From Nocardia cyriacigeorgica (GTDB lineage Bacteria > Actinomycetota > Actinomycetes > Mycobacteriales > Mycobacteriaceae): a stretch of 64,000 bases of DNA. The notes under the pieces were generated by a model. That model was not told where the DNA came from and searched no databases. It saw only the letters and a list, made by a program, of their open reading frames with translations. Location of the stretch: NCBI RefSeq assembly GCF_010868145.1, contig NZ_JAAGUY010000004.1:183491-247490 (forward strand), read 5' to 3'. A program made the translations under genes and the position numbers. Shown here piece after piece: positions 39,245 through 48,336 of the stretch. The stretch's first letter is position 1. The number at the start of each line of letters is the position of its first letter.

Positions 39245-41662
39245 GTGTCCGACCCGAACGACGACAAGAATCCGGTGCGCAAACCCGCCGACGCCCGCAA
39301 GACGGACGGACCGGCCGCACCGCCCACCTCTGCCGCCGACGGGACAAGCCCCACCTCGCCGACCGCATCCGGCGCCGACGCCGACGCCCCGACCAAGGCG
39401 TTCACCCGGATCTCCGCCGCTGATCCGGCAGACCGCGCCGCATCGACCGACGCCGACCCGGGTGCCGGCACCGGCGACTCGACGACGCAGGCCGCCGACG
39501 AGCCCGCCCCAACCGACGAGTCCGGCGACCCCGATGCGGAAACGGCCGAGATCTCCCGGGACCGGGTCGCGGAACGCGCCGCACAGCCGTCCCCCAGCGC
39601 CGACGCCAAGGGCGCAGCCCCCCTCGGAACCAGCTCCCCCGCGGCCGACCCGGCCGGGTCCGGCAGCGACGAATCCGACACCGCAGACTCGACCACGGGC
39701 CCCACTGCAACGTCACCTTCCGAGGCCGAAGCGAATTCACCGGCGCCACAGTCCGATCCGCGGGAAACCGCCGACTCCGACGCCAGGACCGAGGCGATCC
39801 CAGCTCCGAGCAAGTCCACGAAGCCTTCCCCTGCGAAGGCCCCGGCTGCTGCTGCAGGCGCCGCCGACACGGATAGAGCCGAGCAGCAGGCCGCGGAACG
39901 CAGTACATCCAGCACGGCCGATCCGTCAGCCGATGCACCCGCGCGAGCAACCGGGACCGCCGATCAGGCGACTGCCGAGCCCGGCGGCGAACAGCCGCAT
40001 GAGGGCAACGCCGACGCGGCGACGGTCGCCATGCGGCGCGTCGATCCCGCAGGCAAAGCCGGGTCCGGTGGGCCAGGCACGAAGGCTGCGGCCGAGTCGA
40101 ACACCACCGCGAGCGCCGCGGCTACGGGCGCAGCAGCAGCGAAGGCTGCGGGAGCAGGCGATAAAGCTCCGACGCAGCCAGACGACGCGCAGCCCACAGG
40201 TGTATCCGATGCCGACGAACCTGCGGCCGCGTCGAAGGGCGGTTCCGCCGCGGGTTCGAGCCGCGCCACGAGCTCCGTGGCTGCGGGTGCCGCTGGTGCG
40301 GGTGCGGCTGGTGCGGCAGCAGCCAAGACGGCGGGAGCGGGCGACAAGGTTGCCGGGAAGCCGGGCGACGCCACGGGAACGGGCAACGCTCGAGTCGGCG
40401 AGGCACACGGTGCGGATGATGCGCACAATGCCGACGAATCCGCAGCGGCGGACGGGAAGTCCACCGACGGCGATAAGCCAGTAACCGCAGATGGCGCACC
40501 CACCGCGTCCCACGATGGCGCCGAGGCGACCGAGGGCAGCGCTCCCGCAGACCCCGGGGGCGACGCGAAGACGGTGAAGATGCGGGCCGTGCCGAATCCG
40601 GCCGATGCCCAGACGGTCGCCATTCCGGTGCAGCGGCCCGGCGGGACCGATCGGGTGTCCGGTGGGGGCGCGCGGCAGCCGCTCAGCAAGCCGCCGAGCA
40701 CTCCGCGGCCTGCCGCAGGGCCTAAGCAGGCAGGCACGCATGGGCCGTCGGGGCCCGAGCACGGCGCCACACCGCCGCAGAGCAAGTCGCAGCGGCCGCA
40801 ACCCGGCGGGCCCCAGCAAGGCGGCCCGCAGCACGGTCCCCAGAAGGGCGGGCCCCAGCAAGGCGGCATCCCTCAGCGGGGCCGGTCCGAGCAGGGTGGT
40901 AACCAGCCCGGCGCATCCGAACAAGGCGGCCCCCAGCAGCGCGGACCGCAGTCGGGCGGGCCCCAGCAGCGCGGCCCTCAACCGCACGGCGGTACCCAAC
41001 AGCCGGGTTCGGCCCCTTCGCAGCAGGGCGACGCGCAGCAGCCCGGCCTCGACAATGGCCACGCACCTCGCCCCGGCAGCGCCCCTTCACCTGCGGATAT
41101 GCAACCGACGACACCCGCGCAATCGCTGGCAGGCTCCCATCCCCCGCAGCCGCGAGCGGTGGCTCAGCCGCAGCGCGTGCAGCCTGCACCGGCGGCCGAG
41201 CCGCAGCCGCAGACAGCCGGCGGCCGGTCGAATCGGTGGCTGCTCACCGTGGGTGCAGCGGTGGTGCTGATCGTCGGGCTCATCGCGGTGGTGCTGGTCG
41301 CGGTGGTGGGTTCGGGCGATGATTCCCCCGAGGCGCAGATCCGCAATGCCATCGGCAGCTACACCGGGGCACTGGAGGACGGCGATCTGGAGACGCTGAG
41401 GTCCAGCACCTGCGGTTCGTTGCACGAGTTCTACCAGGGCATTCCCGATGATCAGTTCGCCGGTGTGCACCAGCAGTCGGTGGACCAGGGTGACATTCCG
41501 GTGATCGAGAACATCCAGGCGATCCGGATCACCGACAACACCGCCATCGCCCAGGCGACCGTCTATACGACGTCGGATCCGGCGCGTTCGGCCCGGACCT
41601 TCGATCTGCAGCACACCCCGGACGGCTGGAAGGTCTGTGACCCACCGGACAGCATGCCGTAA
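39245..41662 (+). CDS. Rv0361-like membrane protein with a 660-residue disordered arm
   Basis: An 805-residue protein. Residues 1-660 are low-complexity: Ala/Asp/Thr-rich to 470, then Gln/Gly/Pro-rich (516-600). One helix (664-689, RWLLTVGAAVVLIVGLIAVVLVAVV) leads to a C-terminal extracytoplasmic domain with Cys723 and Cys798, which reads like a lumazine-binding or DUF4878 domain. M. tuberculosis Rv0361 has the same tail but is about 275 residues, so the arm is greatly expanded. Six D-A-x-T-x-x-hydrophobic motifs occur, at Thr50, 100, 182, 260, 443 and 457, resembling Ser/Thr kinase sites. GTG 39245 follows AGGGG. Confidence 0.75.
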   Translation: MSDPNDDKNPVRKPADARKTDGPAAPPTSAADGTSPTSPTASGADADAPTKAFTRISAADPADRAASTDADPGAGTGDSTTQAADEPAPTDESGDPDAETAEISRDRVAERAAQPSPSADAKGAAPLGTSSPAADPAGSGSDESDTADSTTGPTATSPSEAEANSPAPQSDPRETADSDARTEAIPAPSKSTKPSPAKAPAAAAGAADTDRAEQQAAERSTSSTADPSADAPARATGTADQATAEPGGEQPHEGNADAATVAMRRVDPAGKAGSGGPGTKAAAESNTTASAAATGAAAAKAAGAGDKAPTQPDDAQPTGVSDADEPAAASKGGSAAGSSRATSSVAAGAAGAGAAGAAAAKTAGAGDKVAGKPGDATGTGNARVGEAHGADDAHNADESAAADGKSTDGDKPVTADGAPTASHDGAEATEGSAPADPGGDAKTVKMRAVPNPADAQTVAIPVQRPGGTDRVSGGGARQPLSKPPSTPRPAAGPKQAGTHGPSGPEHGATPPQSKSQRPQPGGPQQGGPQHGPQKGGPQQGGIPQRGRSEQGGNQPGASEQGGPQQRGPQSGGPQQRGPQPHGGTQQPGSAPSQQGDAQQPGLDNGHAPRPGSAPSPADMQPTTPAQSLAGSHPPQPRAVAQPQRVQPAPAAEPQPQTAGGRSNRWLLTVGAAVVLIVGLIAVVLVAVVGSGDDSPEAQIRNAIGSYTGALEDGDLETLRSSTCGSLHEFYQGIPDDQFAGVHQQSVDQGDIPVIENIQAIRITDNTAIAQATVYTTSDPARSARTFDLQHTPDGWKVCDPPDSMP
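40790..41045 (+). repeat. Gln-Gly-Pro low-complexity coding repeat
   Basis: Degenerate short repeats encode GGPQQGGPQ, RGPQSGGPQ and related units over residues 516-600 of the Rv0361-like protein. The units vary in length, and the repeat is within a single open frame. Confidence 0.75.
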
Positions 41663-41778
41663 CGATGCGGCACCGATGAGGCAGCGGCCGGTATCGAAGG
41701 TCACAGTTGCCCCTTCCTAGCTGGTCGCTGGTCCGAATCGCCAGTAGCATGGCCCGGATCATGGGCAGGGAACAATCG

Positions 41779-42822
41779 ATGGCGCGGCCGGACGACAAGG
41801 TGGTGCGGACGGCAACGCTCGCGGGACGGCGGTTCCGAATTCGGGATCACTACGAGGTGGGCCGAGAGAAGATCCGCGAGTTCGCGCGAGCGGTGCAGAA
41901 CGATCACGGTGCACATCAGAACGAGGTCGACGCACGCAAGCTGGGCTATGACGGTGTCGTTGCCCCGCCGACCTTCGCTTCGGTGATCGGTATGTCCGCG
42001 ACCAACGTCCTGCTGGACTCGGTGCTCACCGATTACGACCTGTCCCAGATCTTGCAGACCGATCAGGTGTTCCAGGTGTATCGGCCGATGGTGGCCGGTG
42101 ACCGGATCACCACCGAGGTCGAGGTCGAGTCGATCCGCCAGTTCAACGACAACGACTTCATCCACGTGAAGTTCCTGTTGACGAATCAGAACGACGAGAT
42201 CGCCCAGGTCGGCACGACCACCATTGTCGCGCGGCGCGGTGTGGAGGTGGCCCCCGATATCGTCGAGGCGGTCGAGAACATCATCATGCAGGGCCGCGGC
42301 GATGCCGAACACGCCGCGCTCGGTGACCTGGACGCACTCGTCGAACTGGACGTCGACACGGTCGAGACTGCGCCGACACCGGTACCGGCTCCCGTGCACA
42401 CCGCCCGCGAGTTCGACAAGTTGTCGGTCGGTGACGAGATCGCGCTTGGCACGGTCTCGTTGACCCGCGGTGATCTGGCGAACTACGCGGGCGTTTCCGG
42501 CGACTCGAACCCCATCCATTTCAGCGAGCACGCCGCCAAGCTGGCAGGCCTGCCGACGACGGTGGCACACGGCCTGCTCACGATGGGCCTGGCAGGCGGC
42601 AAGCTGACCTCCTGGCTGGGTGATCCCACCGCGATCGAATCGTTGAGCGTGCGGTTCGCCGGTTTCGTTCCGGTCGCGGCCGATGCCCGCAGCGTCGTCG
42701 AGTTCTCCGGCAAGATCAAGAAACTCGACCCCGAACGGCGCACCGCGACCATTGTGCTGTCCGGGAAATCCCAGGGCCGCAAGCTGTTCGGGCGGGCGCT
42801 CGCCGAGGTCCGGCTCGGCTGA
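41779..42822 (+). CDS. Fused MaoC-type (HadA/HadB-like) dehydratase
   Basis: A 347-residue double-hotdog protein. Residues 1-150 form a FAS1-type (R)-hydratase domain (FRIRDHYEVGREKIREFARAVQND, GVVAPPTFASVIGM). Residues about 205-347 form a MaoC domain with the catalytic Asp/His motif YAGVSGDSNPIHFSEHAAK and VAHGLLTMGLAGG. This matches the fusion of (3R)-hydroxyacyl-ACP dehydratase subunits HadA and HadB found in several Mycobacteriales, acting in fatty acid or mycolate elongation. ATG 41779 has an AGGGA site 8 bases upstream; earlier in-frame ATGs (41749, 41761) are less well placed. Confidence 0.82.
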   Translation: MARPDDKVVRTATLAGRRFRIRDHYEVGREKIREFARAVQNDHGAHQNEVDARKLGYDGVVAPPTFASVIGMSATNVLLDSVLTDYDLSQILQTDQVFQVYRPMVAGDRITTEVEVESIRQFNDNDFIHVKFLLTNQNDEIAQVGTTTIVARRGVEVAPDIVEAVENIIMQGRGDAEHAALGDLDALVELDVDTVETAPTPVPAPVHTAREFDKLSVGDEIALGTVSLTRGDLANYAGVSGDSNPIHFSEHAAKLAGLPTTVAHGLLTMGLAGGKLTSWLGDPTAIESLSVRFAGFVPVAADARSVVEFSGKIKKLDPERRTATIVLSGKSQGRKLFGRALAEVRLG

Positions 42823-42831
42823 GCCGCTGGG

Positions 42832-44304
42832 TCATTCCAGCGTCGCGTGCATCAAGTAGACGTTGTAGTCGCTCCACGTGGTGATGTTGAAGTACAGGTC
42901 CGATCCCGATGACCACGGGTGGATGAATCCTCCGTACAGCTCCGGGTAGTCACGCACGGTCACCGTCGGGGTTCCCTCCGACCAGACCCCCTGCGGCGAG
43001 TTCGCCTCGCGCACAACGATCGCGGCCTTGGCCGTGTCCAGATAGCTCATCTGCCAGACCTCACGCTCGGCGTCGTAGCGCACCGAGAGTTCACCGGCGG
43101 GGCCGTTGAGCACCGGAGTCGCCGAGGCGGCCCCACCGACCGGCGTCCAGGAACCATCGCGCCAGTACTGATAGGCGGTGGTGTTGAGGACCTGATCCTT
43201 TGGCACCCGCGCCAACCCGACGGCACCGAGGCGGGTATTCGGCGTGCCGAACACATATACGTGCTCGCCGTGCGGAACCATCGCGCTCACTTGGAAATTC
43301 GCCAGTCCGAAGATGTTCTCCCAGCGGGCGTGCGGATCCTTGGTCCAGGTCTGGCCGTGATCGTCGGAGTAGGCGATGCCGCCGTAGTTGGTGAAGAACG
43401 TGCCGGGCAGGCTGTTCCAGGTGCGAATCGACATGTAGCTCATGTACTGCCGGTCACCGAGCGCGAAACCCGAGGTGGGAATGGTGGTGACTTCGACGTT
43501 GTCGAGTTTGCGGCTGGAGAGCACTTCGGCGGCGTGGCAGCGGCTGTCGGTGACCATCCGGTCGTAGGTCATGCCGTCGCCCAGTTGTCGGTCGGTGCTG
43601 AAGGCGAGCACATTGCTGCGCCAGTCACCGCCCATACCGCCCGGTGGGTGAAAGCCGCGGCCGACGGTATCGCCGAAGGCGGTAGCGATTTCGCCGGGCG
43701 CCGATTCCCACATGATGCCCAGATCTGTGCCCTGCACCTGCCAACGCTTATCGGTGCGATTGACCGAACTCGCGCCGGTCTGTTTGGCCACCTCGCGGAC
43801 CGCGCCGACCCTCGGTGTGGACGGAGCCGGTGTCTGTGCGGCGGCCTCGACCACCGGTTCCACCGCCAGCGGTGGCGGCGGCCCCGGTCCCGGATCGGGT
43901 CCGGGGCCGCGGATGGCGAAATGGAACGGCTTGGGGCTCAACAGGATTTCCGGTATCCCGAGCTGATTCGCCAGGCTCGGCGGTTCTGCGGCCTCATCGG
44001 TCAGATCGGGGCACGGGTCGGTGCACGGATTCGACGGCAGCTCCATCTCGACGCGCGTCGGCTCCGGGTCCGGCCGCTGCGGCGGCAACACGGTGATCAC
44101 CGGGTACGGAATCGGCACCTCGAGCGTCTCCGGGACCAGCGGTTCATGCGTGGGCGCCGGATCGGTGCGGCACGGACCGCTGCCGGGCTCACCCACCGCG
44201 ACCTGTGGATCCGCGCCGACTGTCACCGGTTCCGCACAGACCACCGCACCCGCGCCGAAGACCACCGCGCCGAGCGCGGCCATCACCCGCCTCGCCATCG
44301 TCAT
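42832..44304 (-). CDS. Secreted DUF4185 protein
   Basis: A 490-residue exported protein. The signal peptide (ARRVMAALGAVVFGAGAVVCA) is followed by about 150 proline-rich residues, then a beta-propeller-like DUF4185 domain from residue 165. Visible segments are ATAFGDTVGRGFHPPGGMGGDWRSNVLAFSTDRQLGDG, GTFFTNYGGIAYSDDHGQTW, and YDAEREVWQMSYLD. Such domains resemble sialidase or glycosidase propellers, but no activity is established. Starts at 44304 and 44298 are both possible. Its stop lies 9 bp from the convergent HadAB-like gene. Confidence 0.8.
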   Translation of the reverse strand: MTMARRVMAALGAVVFGAGAVVCAEPVTVGADPQVAVGEPGSGPCRTDPAPTHEPLVPETLEVPIPYPVITVLPPQRPDPEPTRVEMELPSNPCTDPCPDLTDEAAEPPSLANQLGIPEILLSPKPFHFAIRGPGPDPGPGPPPPLAVEPVVEAAAQTPAPSTPRVGAVREVAKQTGASSVNRTDKRWQVQGTDLGIMWESAPGEIATAFGDTVGRGFHPPGGMGGDWRSNVLAFSTDRQLGDGMTYDRMVTDSRCHAAEVLSSRKLDNVEVTTIPTSGFALGDRQYMSYMSIRTWNSLPGTFFTNYGGIAYSDDHGQTWTKDPHARWENIFGLANFQVSAMVPHGEHVYVFGTPNTRLGAVGLARVPKDQVLNTTAYQYWRDGSWTPVGGAASATPVLNGPAGELSVRYDAEREVWQMSYLDTAKAAIVVREANSPQGVWSEGTPTVTVRDYPELYGGFIHPWSSGSDLYFNITTWSDYNVYLMHATLE

Positions 44305-44424
44305 CCCCTCGATCCATGGCTATCCGTGGAAGTTCCGCACCAGCGTGTGACCCTACCGGCCCGGCACGTCTCGGACCGGACGAACTCGCGCGGCATCGCC
44401 TGCGAACCCGGCGAACCGTGAGGA

Positions 44425-45543
44425 CTACCTGGCCGCCTGGAACACCAGCACGGTCCCGCCGATCCGAATGGCATCACCATCGGCCAGCAGCGCGCCGGTC
44501 TCGATCGCCTGCTCGTTGACGAACACACCGTTGGCCGAATGTAGATCCTTGACCAGCAGCCCGGCGCGGCTCGGCATGATCTGTGCGTGATAGCGGCTGG
44601 CCTTGGGATCGTCGATCACCAGGTCGTTGTCGGTCATCCGGCCGATGCGCAACCCCGCCTGCGTGACGAGCACCGCGCGCCCGTCCGGCATCAGAATCTG
44701 TCCGCTGCGGACCGCGCTCGGCACCTCGGTGACGGTCTCGGTCATCGCGGCGGCCATGCGTTCTGCCCGTTTGAATTCGATGGTATTCAACGGTTCCTGG
44801 CGCAGCACCCGCTGCTCCAGCTCGATCAGAGCCGCCCCCGGGTCGATGCCGAGTTCGTCGGCGAGCACCGTGCGCACCCGGCGGCACGCGTCCAGCGCAT
44901 CCGCCTGTCGGCCGGACAGATACAGCGCGGTGATCAGCTGGCCCCACAGCGGTTCCCGCAGCGGATGTTCGGTTGTCATTGACACCAGCTCGCCGATGAC
45001 CGAAGACGCACGCCCGCATGCGATCTCGGCATCGATCCGGGCCGAGGCGGCGAGCAGACGCTCTTCATCCATTGCGGTGGCGAAACCGTCCGCGAACTGC
45101 AGCCCGGCCAAGCAGGCGAGCGCCCTGCCGTCCCATTCGCGCAAAGCGGTACCGAACAGATGGGCGGCCGTGGCGTGGTCGCCCACGTCCGCCGCGCGGG
45201 ACGCCGCATCTCGCGCGGCTTCGAAGCGCCCGAGATCGCAGGCTTCCTCGGCGATCTCGAGCCGATAGCCGGAAGACTCGGTGCGCAACACGACCGCAGG
45301 GTCGATCCCTGAGTTACGCAGCGCCTTACGGATATTCGAGACGAATACCTGCAGGCTCGCGGCGTAGGAGTCGGGTGGATCCTCGTTCCACACCATGTCG
45401 GCCAGCGCGACCGACGACACCGCGCGCCGCCGATTCACCGCCAACGCAGCAAGCAACGCCCGCGGCTTGGGCCCGCCGACCGCCACCGGCTCACCGCCGA
45501 CGAGCAGCCGCACGGGCCCGAGCAGGCGCACCTCGAGACTCAT
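44425..45543 (-). CDS. EmbR-like SARP regulator with FHA domain
   Basis: A 372-residue transcription factor with three domains: an OmpR-type winged helix (1-95, LLGPVRLLVGGEPVAVGGPKPRALLAALA), a bacterial transcriptional activation domain (about 100-245), and an FHA domain (about 275-370: LRIGRMTDNDLVIDDPKASRYHAQI, LHSANGVFVNEQAIE, GDAIRIGGTVLVFQ). EmbR binds phosphorylated kinases PknA/B/H through its FHA domain and controls arabinosyltransferase genes. No emb genes are close, and the gene is 28 bp behind fba on the same strand, so its targets are open. Confidence 0.88.
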   Translation of the reverse strand: MSLEVRLLGPVRLLVGGEPVAVGGPKPRALLAALAVNRRRAVSSVALADMVWNEDPPDSYAASLQVFVSNIRKALRNSGIDPAVVLRTESSGYRLEIAEEACDLGRFEAARDAASRAADVGDHATAAHLFGTALREWDGRALACLAGLQFADGFATAMDEERLLAASARIDAEIACGRASSVIGELVSMTTEHPLREPLWGQLITALYLSGRQADALDACRRVRTVLADELGIDPGAALIELEQRVLRQEPLNTIEFKRAERMAAAMTETVTEVPSAVRSGQILMPDGRAVLVTQAGLRIGRMTDNDLVIDDPKASRYHAQIMPSRAGLLVKDLHSANGVFVNEQAIETGALLADGDAIRIGGTVLVFQAAR

Positions 45544-45571
45544 GTGCTGTTGCCCCCGCCAGGGTTGTGGG

Positions 45572-46606
45572 TCAGGCGCTGATCGACCGTCCCGCGGACT
45601 TCAGATCATTGCACGCCTCGACGACACGCGCCGCCATGGAGGCTTCGGCCTTCTTCAGGTAGCTGCGCGGGTCGTAGGTCTTCTTGTTACCGACCTCGCC
45701 GTCGATCTTGAGCACACCGTCGTAGTTGGAGAACATGTGCGCAGCGACCGGGCGGGTGAAGGCGTACTGGGTGTCGGTATCCACATTCATCTTCACCACA
45801 CCGAAGCGCAGCGAATCGTCGATCTCGGACTTCAGCGAGCCCGAACCGCCGTGGAAGACGAAGTCGAACGGCTGCGCGTCGGCGGCAAGGCCGAGCTTGG
45901 CCGCGGCCACCCGCTGGCCCTCGGCGAGGACCTCGGGACGCAGCACCACGTTGCCCGGCTTGTACACACCGTGCACATTGCCGAAGGTGGCGGCGAGCAG
46001 GTACTTGCCGTTCTCGCCCGCACCCAGTGCGTCGATGGTCTTCTCGAAGTCTTCCGGCGAGGTGTAGAGCTTCTCGTCGATGGCGGCCTCGACACCGTCT
46101 TCTTCACCGCCGACGACGCCGATCTCGACCTCGAGGATGATGTTGGCCGCCTTGGTGGCCTTCAGCAGGTCCTTGGCGATCTCGAGGTTCTCGTCGATCG
46201 GGATGGCCGAGCCGTCCCACATATGCGACTGGAACAGCGGGTTGCGGCCCGCGTTCACCCGCTCCTGGGAGATCGCGATCAGCGGGCGGACGAAACCGTC
46301 CAGCTTGTCCTTGGGGCAGTGGTCGGTGTGCAGCGCGATGGTGATGTCGTACTTGGCCGCCACCACGTGCGCGAACTCGGCCAGCGCGACGGCGCCGGTC
46401 ACCATGTCCTTCACACCCTGGCCGGAACCGAACTCCGCGCCGCCGGTGGAGAACTGGATGATGCCGTCGCTGCCCGCGTCGGCGAAACCCTTGATCGCCG
46501 CGTTGACGGTCTCTGACGAGGTGCAGTTGATGGCGGGGAAGGCAAAGGAGTTCGCTTTGGCCCGACCGAGCATCTCGGCGTAGACCTCCGGAGTCGCGAT
46601 GGGCAC
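45572..46606 (-). CDS. fba: Class II fructose-bisphosphate aldolase
   Basis: A 344-residue zinc-dependent aldolase, which cleaves fructose-1,6-bisphosphate into two triose phosphates. Metal and substrate residues are in IALHTDHCPKDKLDGFVRP, the GVVGGEEDG loop, TFGNVHGVYKPGN, FHGGSGS and KMNVDTDTQYAFTRPVA. It is close to M. tuberculosis Fba. The GTG at 46606 follows a GGAGG site by about 9 bases and matches the family N-terminus (PIATPEVYAEML). The upstream region has an interrupted palindrome (46635-46648). The EmbR-like gene follows 28 bp behind. Confidence 0.96.
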   Translation of the reverse strand: MPIATPEVYAEMLGRAKANSFAFPAINCTSSETVNAAIKGFADAGSDGIIQFSTGGAEFGSGQGVKDMVTGAVALAEFAHVVAAKYDITIALHTDHCPKDKLDGFVRPLIAISQERVNAGRNPLFQSHMWDGSAIPIDENLEIAKDLLKATKAANIILEVEIGVVGGEEDGVEAAIDEKLYTSPEDFEKTIDALGAGENGKYLLAATFGNVHGVYKPGNVVLRPEVLAEGQRVAAAKLGLAADAQPFDFVFHGGSGSLKSEIDDSLRFGVVKMNVDTDTQYAFTRPVAAHMFSNYDGVLKIDGEVGNKKTYDPRSYLKKAEASMAARVVEACNDLKSAGRSISA

Positions 46607-46634
46607 TGTGAAGACCTCCGTGTTGTGCGGCAAA

Positions 46635-46648
46635 AGACAATTTTGTCT
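46635..46648. promoter_or_regulatory. Interrupted palindrome upstream of fba
   Basis: AGACAA-TT-TTGTCT lies 29 bp before the fba start in the 196-bp region shared with the divergent dedA gene. It may be an operator or part of a promoter. Confidence 0.4.
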
Positions 46649-46802
46649 GCCCCACCCTAAGCCAGCAGGCTTTCGGCCGATATCAGGGGATCGATGCGCA
46701 CTGCTTGTGATGGATTACACAAGCTCGCCGACGCTCGCTGCGGTTATGCGCCGCCGCCTCGCCCGGGCCTTGACCGGGGCTGGTGGGAGATGACCCGGTA
46801 CT

Positions 46803-47546
46803 GTGGGCCGGGTGATTGCGCTCGCAGCCTCCGACGCGGTGACAAGCAACCTTGCTCTGACTCAGTTGCTTGATCCGATGTACCTGCTCACCGAGACATG
46901 GCTGCAGCACGCCGTCCTCCCTGCCATCCTGGTCATCGTCTTCATCGAGACCGGTCTGCTGTTCCCGCTCCTGCCGGGCGACTCGCTGCTGTTCACCGGT
47001 GGCCTGCTGGCCGCACAGGAGAACCCGCCGGCGGGCTTGTCGATCTGGGTGCTTGTGCCCGCCGTCACGCTCGTCGCGTTCGCTGGCGACCAATGTGCGT
47101 ATTGGATCGGCAGGAAGATCGGGCCCGCGCTCTTCCAGAAGGAAGACAGCCGCTTCTTCAAGAAGCACTACATCACCGAGACGCACGCCTTCTTCGAGAA
47201 GCACGGCCCGAAGACGATCATCCTGGCCAGGTTCGTGCCGATCGTGCGTACCTTCATGCCGGTGCTGGCGGGCGTGTCCACGATGGACTACCGCAAGTTC
47301 GTCTCCTTCGACATCGTCGGCGCGATCCTGTGGGGCGGCGGCGTCACGATCCTCGGCTACTTCCTCGGCAACGTCGCCTTCATCCGCGACCACGTCGAGG
47401 CGATCTTCCTGCTCATCGTGTTCGTGTCGATCCTGCCCGGGATCATGGCCATCGCGAAGAAGCTGCTCGGCCGCGGAGCGCCCGCGGAGACCGCCCCTGC
47501 CCGTGATGTCGAGCTGACCGCCTCGACGAACGAGACCACGCGCTGA
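46803..47546 (+). CDS. DedA-family membrane protein 1
   Basis: A 247-residue DedA/VTT-domain protein, Rv0364-like. Features are the ETGLLFPLLPGDSLLFTGG re-entrant segment, GDQCAYWIGRKIGPALF, FEKHGPKTIILARFVPIVRTFMPVLAGVSTMDYRKFVSFDIVGA and a C-terminal helix. The ARFVPIVRTFMPVLAG motif includes the conserved arginines linked to flippase or transport function. DedA proteins are proposed undecaprenyl-phosphate or phospholipid translocases. GTG 46803 is the working start (46812 possible). The second dedA gene begins 6 bp after its stop. Confidence 0.88.
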   Translation: MGRVIALAASDAVTSNLALTQLLDPMYLLTETWLQHAVLPAILVIVFIETGLLFPLLPGDSLLFTGGLLAAQENPPAGLSIWVLVPAVTLVAFAGDQCAYWIGRKIGPALFQKEDSRFFKKHYITETHAFFEKHGPKTIILARFVPIVRTFMPVLAGVSTMDYRKFVSFDIVGAILWGGGVTILGYFLGNVAFIRDHVEAIFLLIVFVSILPGIMAIAKKLLGRGAPAETAPARDVELTASTNETTR

Positions 47547-47552
47547 TCGCCC

Positions 47553-48239
47553 GTGACGCCGGCGTCCTCCACCCTCGCACTTGGCAGTTTCGAACCGCTG
47601 ATCTCGGCGGGACCCGCACTCGTCTGGACGGTCGTGCTGACGTTCGTCTTCCTGGAGTGCGCCTTCATCATCGGCCTGTTCCTGCCCGGCGACTCGATGC
47701 TGATCACCGCCGGTGTGGTGATGGCCTCGCACGCCACCGGTGAAGCGCAGGTCTGGGCTCTGTCGCTCGGCACGATGCTCGCGGCCATCGCGGGCAACCA
47801 GGTCGGCTATGTCGTCGGCAGTCGCACCGGCCACCATCTGGTCGCCCGCAAGAACGGCCGCTACATCAACACCCGCAACCTCGCGCGCGTCACAGAGATG
47901 CTGCACCGGCACGGTTTCGTCGCGGTGCTCGTCGCCCGCTGGATCCCGTGGGTGCGCACCCTGTGCCCGATGGTCGCGGGCGCGGCAGGCATGGATCACC
48001 GCAAATACACCATCGCCAGCACCATCGGCGCCATCCTGTGGGCCCCGGTACTGCTGCTCATCGGCTACTACGCGGGCGGTTTCATCCAGCGGGTGCCGTG
48101 GCTGATGCCGGCCGTGGTCGTGGTGCTGGTTGTCGGCCTGATCATCGGCACGATCCTCGGCATCCGGCAGTACCGCCAGGAAATGGCGCAGCCGGCCGAG
48201 GACTTCGACTTGGACGCGGCGGCGGTTACCGAGCACTGA
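47553..48239 (+). CDS. DedA-family membrane protein 2
   Basis: A 228-residue DedA paralog. It has LECAFIIGLFLPGDSMLITAG, AGNQVGYVVGSRTGHHLV, MLHRHGFVAVLVARWIPWVRTLCPMVAGAAGMDHRKYTIASTIGAILWAP and a C-terminal helix followed by an acidic tail. It shares the re-entrant loop and arginine motif with its neighbour but is clearly divergent, so this is an old tandem duplication. GTG 47553 is the probable start. A hairpin terminator follows the stop. Confidence 0.87.
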   Translation: MTPASSTLALGSFEPLISAGPALVWTVVLTFVFLECAFIIGLFLPGDSMLITAGVVMASHATGEAQVWALSLGTMLAAIAGNQVGYVVGSRTGHHLVARKNGRYINTRNLARVTEMLHRHGFVAVLVARWIPWVRTLCPMVAGAAGMDHRKYTIASTIGAILWAPVLLLIGYYAGGFIQRVPWLMPAVVVVLVVGLIIGTILGIRQYRQEMAQPAEDFDLDAAAVTEH

Positions 48240-48255
48240 GGCGCACAGCAGAGTC

Positions 48256-48282
48256 GGCTTGCCGACGGGTGGTCGGCAAGCC
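48256..48282. terminator. Terminator between dedA2 and the response regulator
   Basis: GGCTTGCCGAC and GTCGGCAAGCC form a perfect 11-bp stem with a 5-nt loop, between two convergent stops. No T-run follows. Confidence 0.75.
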
Positions 48283-48336
48283 TCGGTTCGCCGGGAACCG
48301 TCTGAGCGGGCCAGGACGGGCCAGTAGGGCGATGCC

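Noticed and set aside
40790..41045. CRISPR-like repeat array
   Set aside because: The repeats are short, irregular and in one reading frame, and encode a Gln/Gly/Pro tract. There are no spacers and no cas genes.
42919..44421. A 500-residue plus-strand open frame opposite the DUF4185 gene
   Set aside because: The composition is Arg/His/Gly-rich without structure, while the minus strand has a signal peptide and a clear domain.
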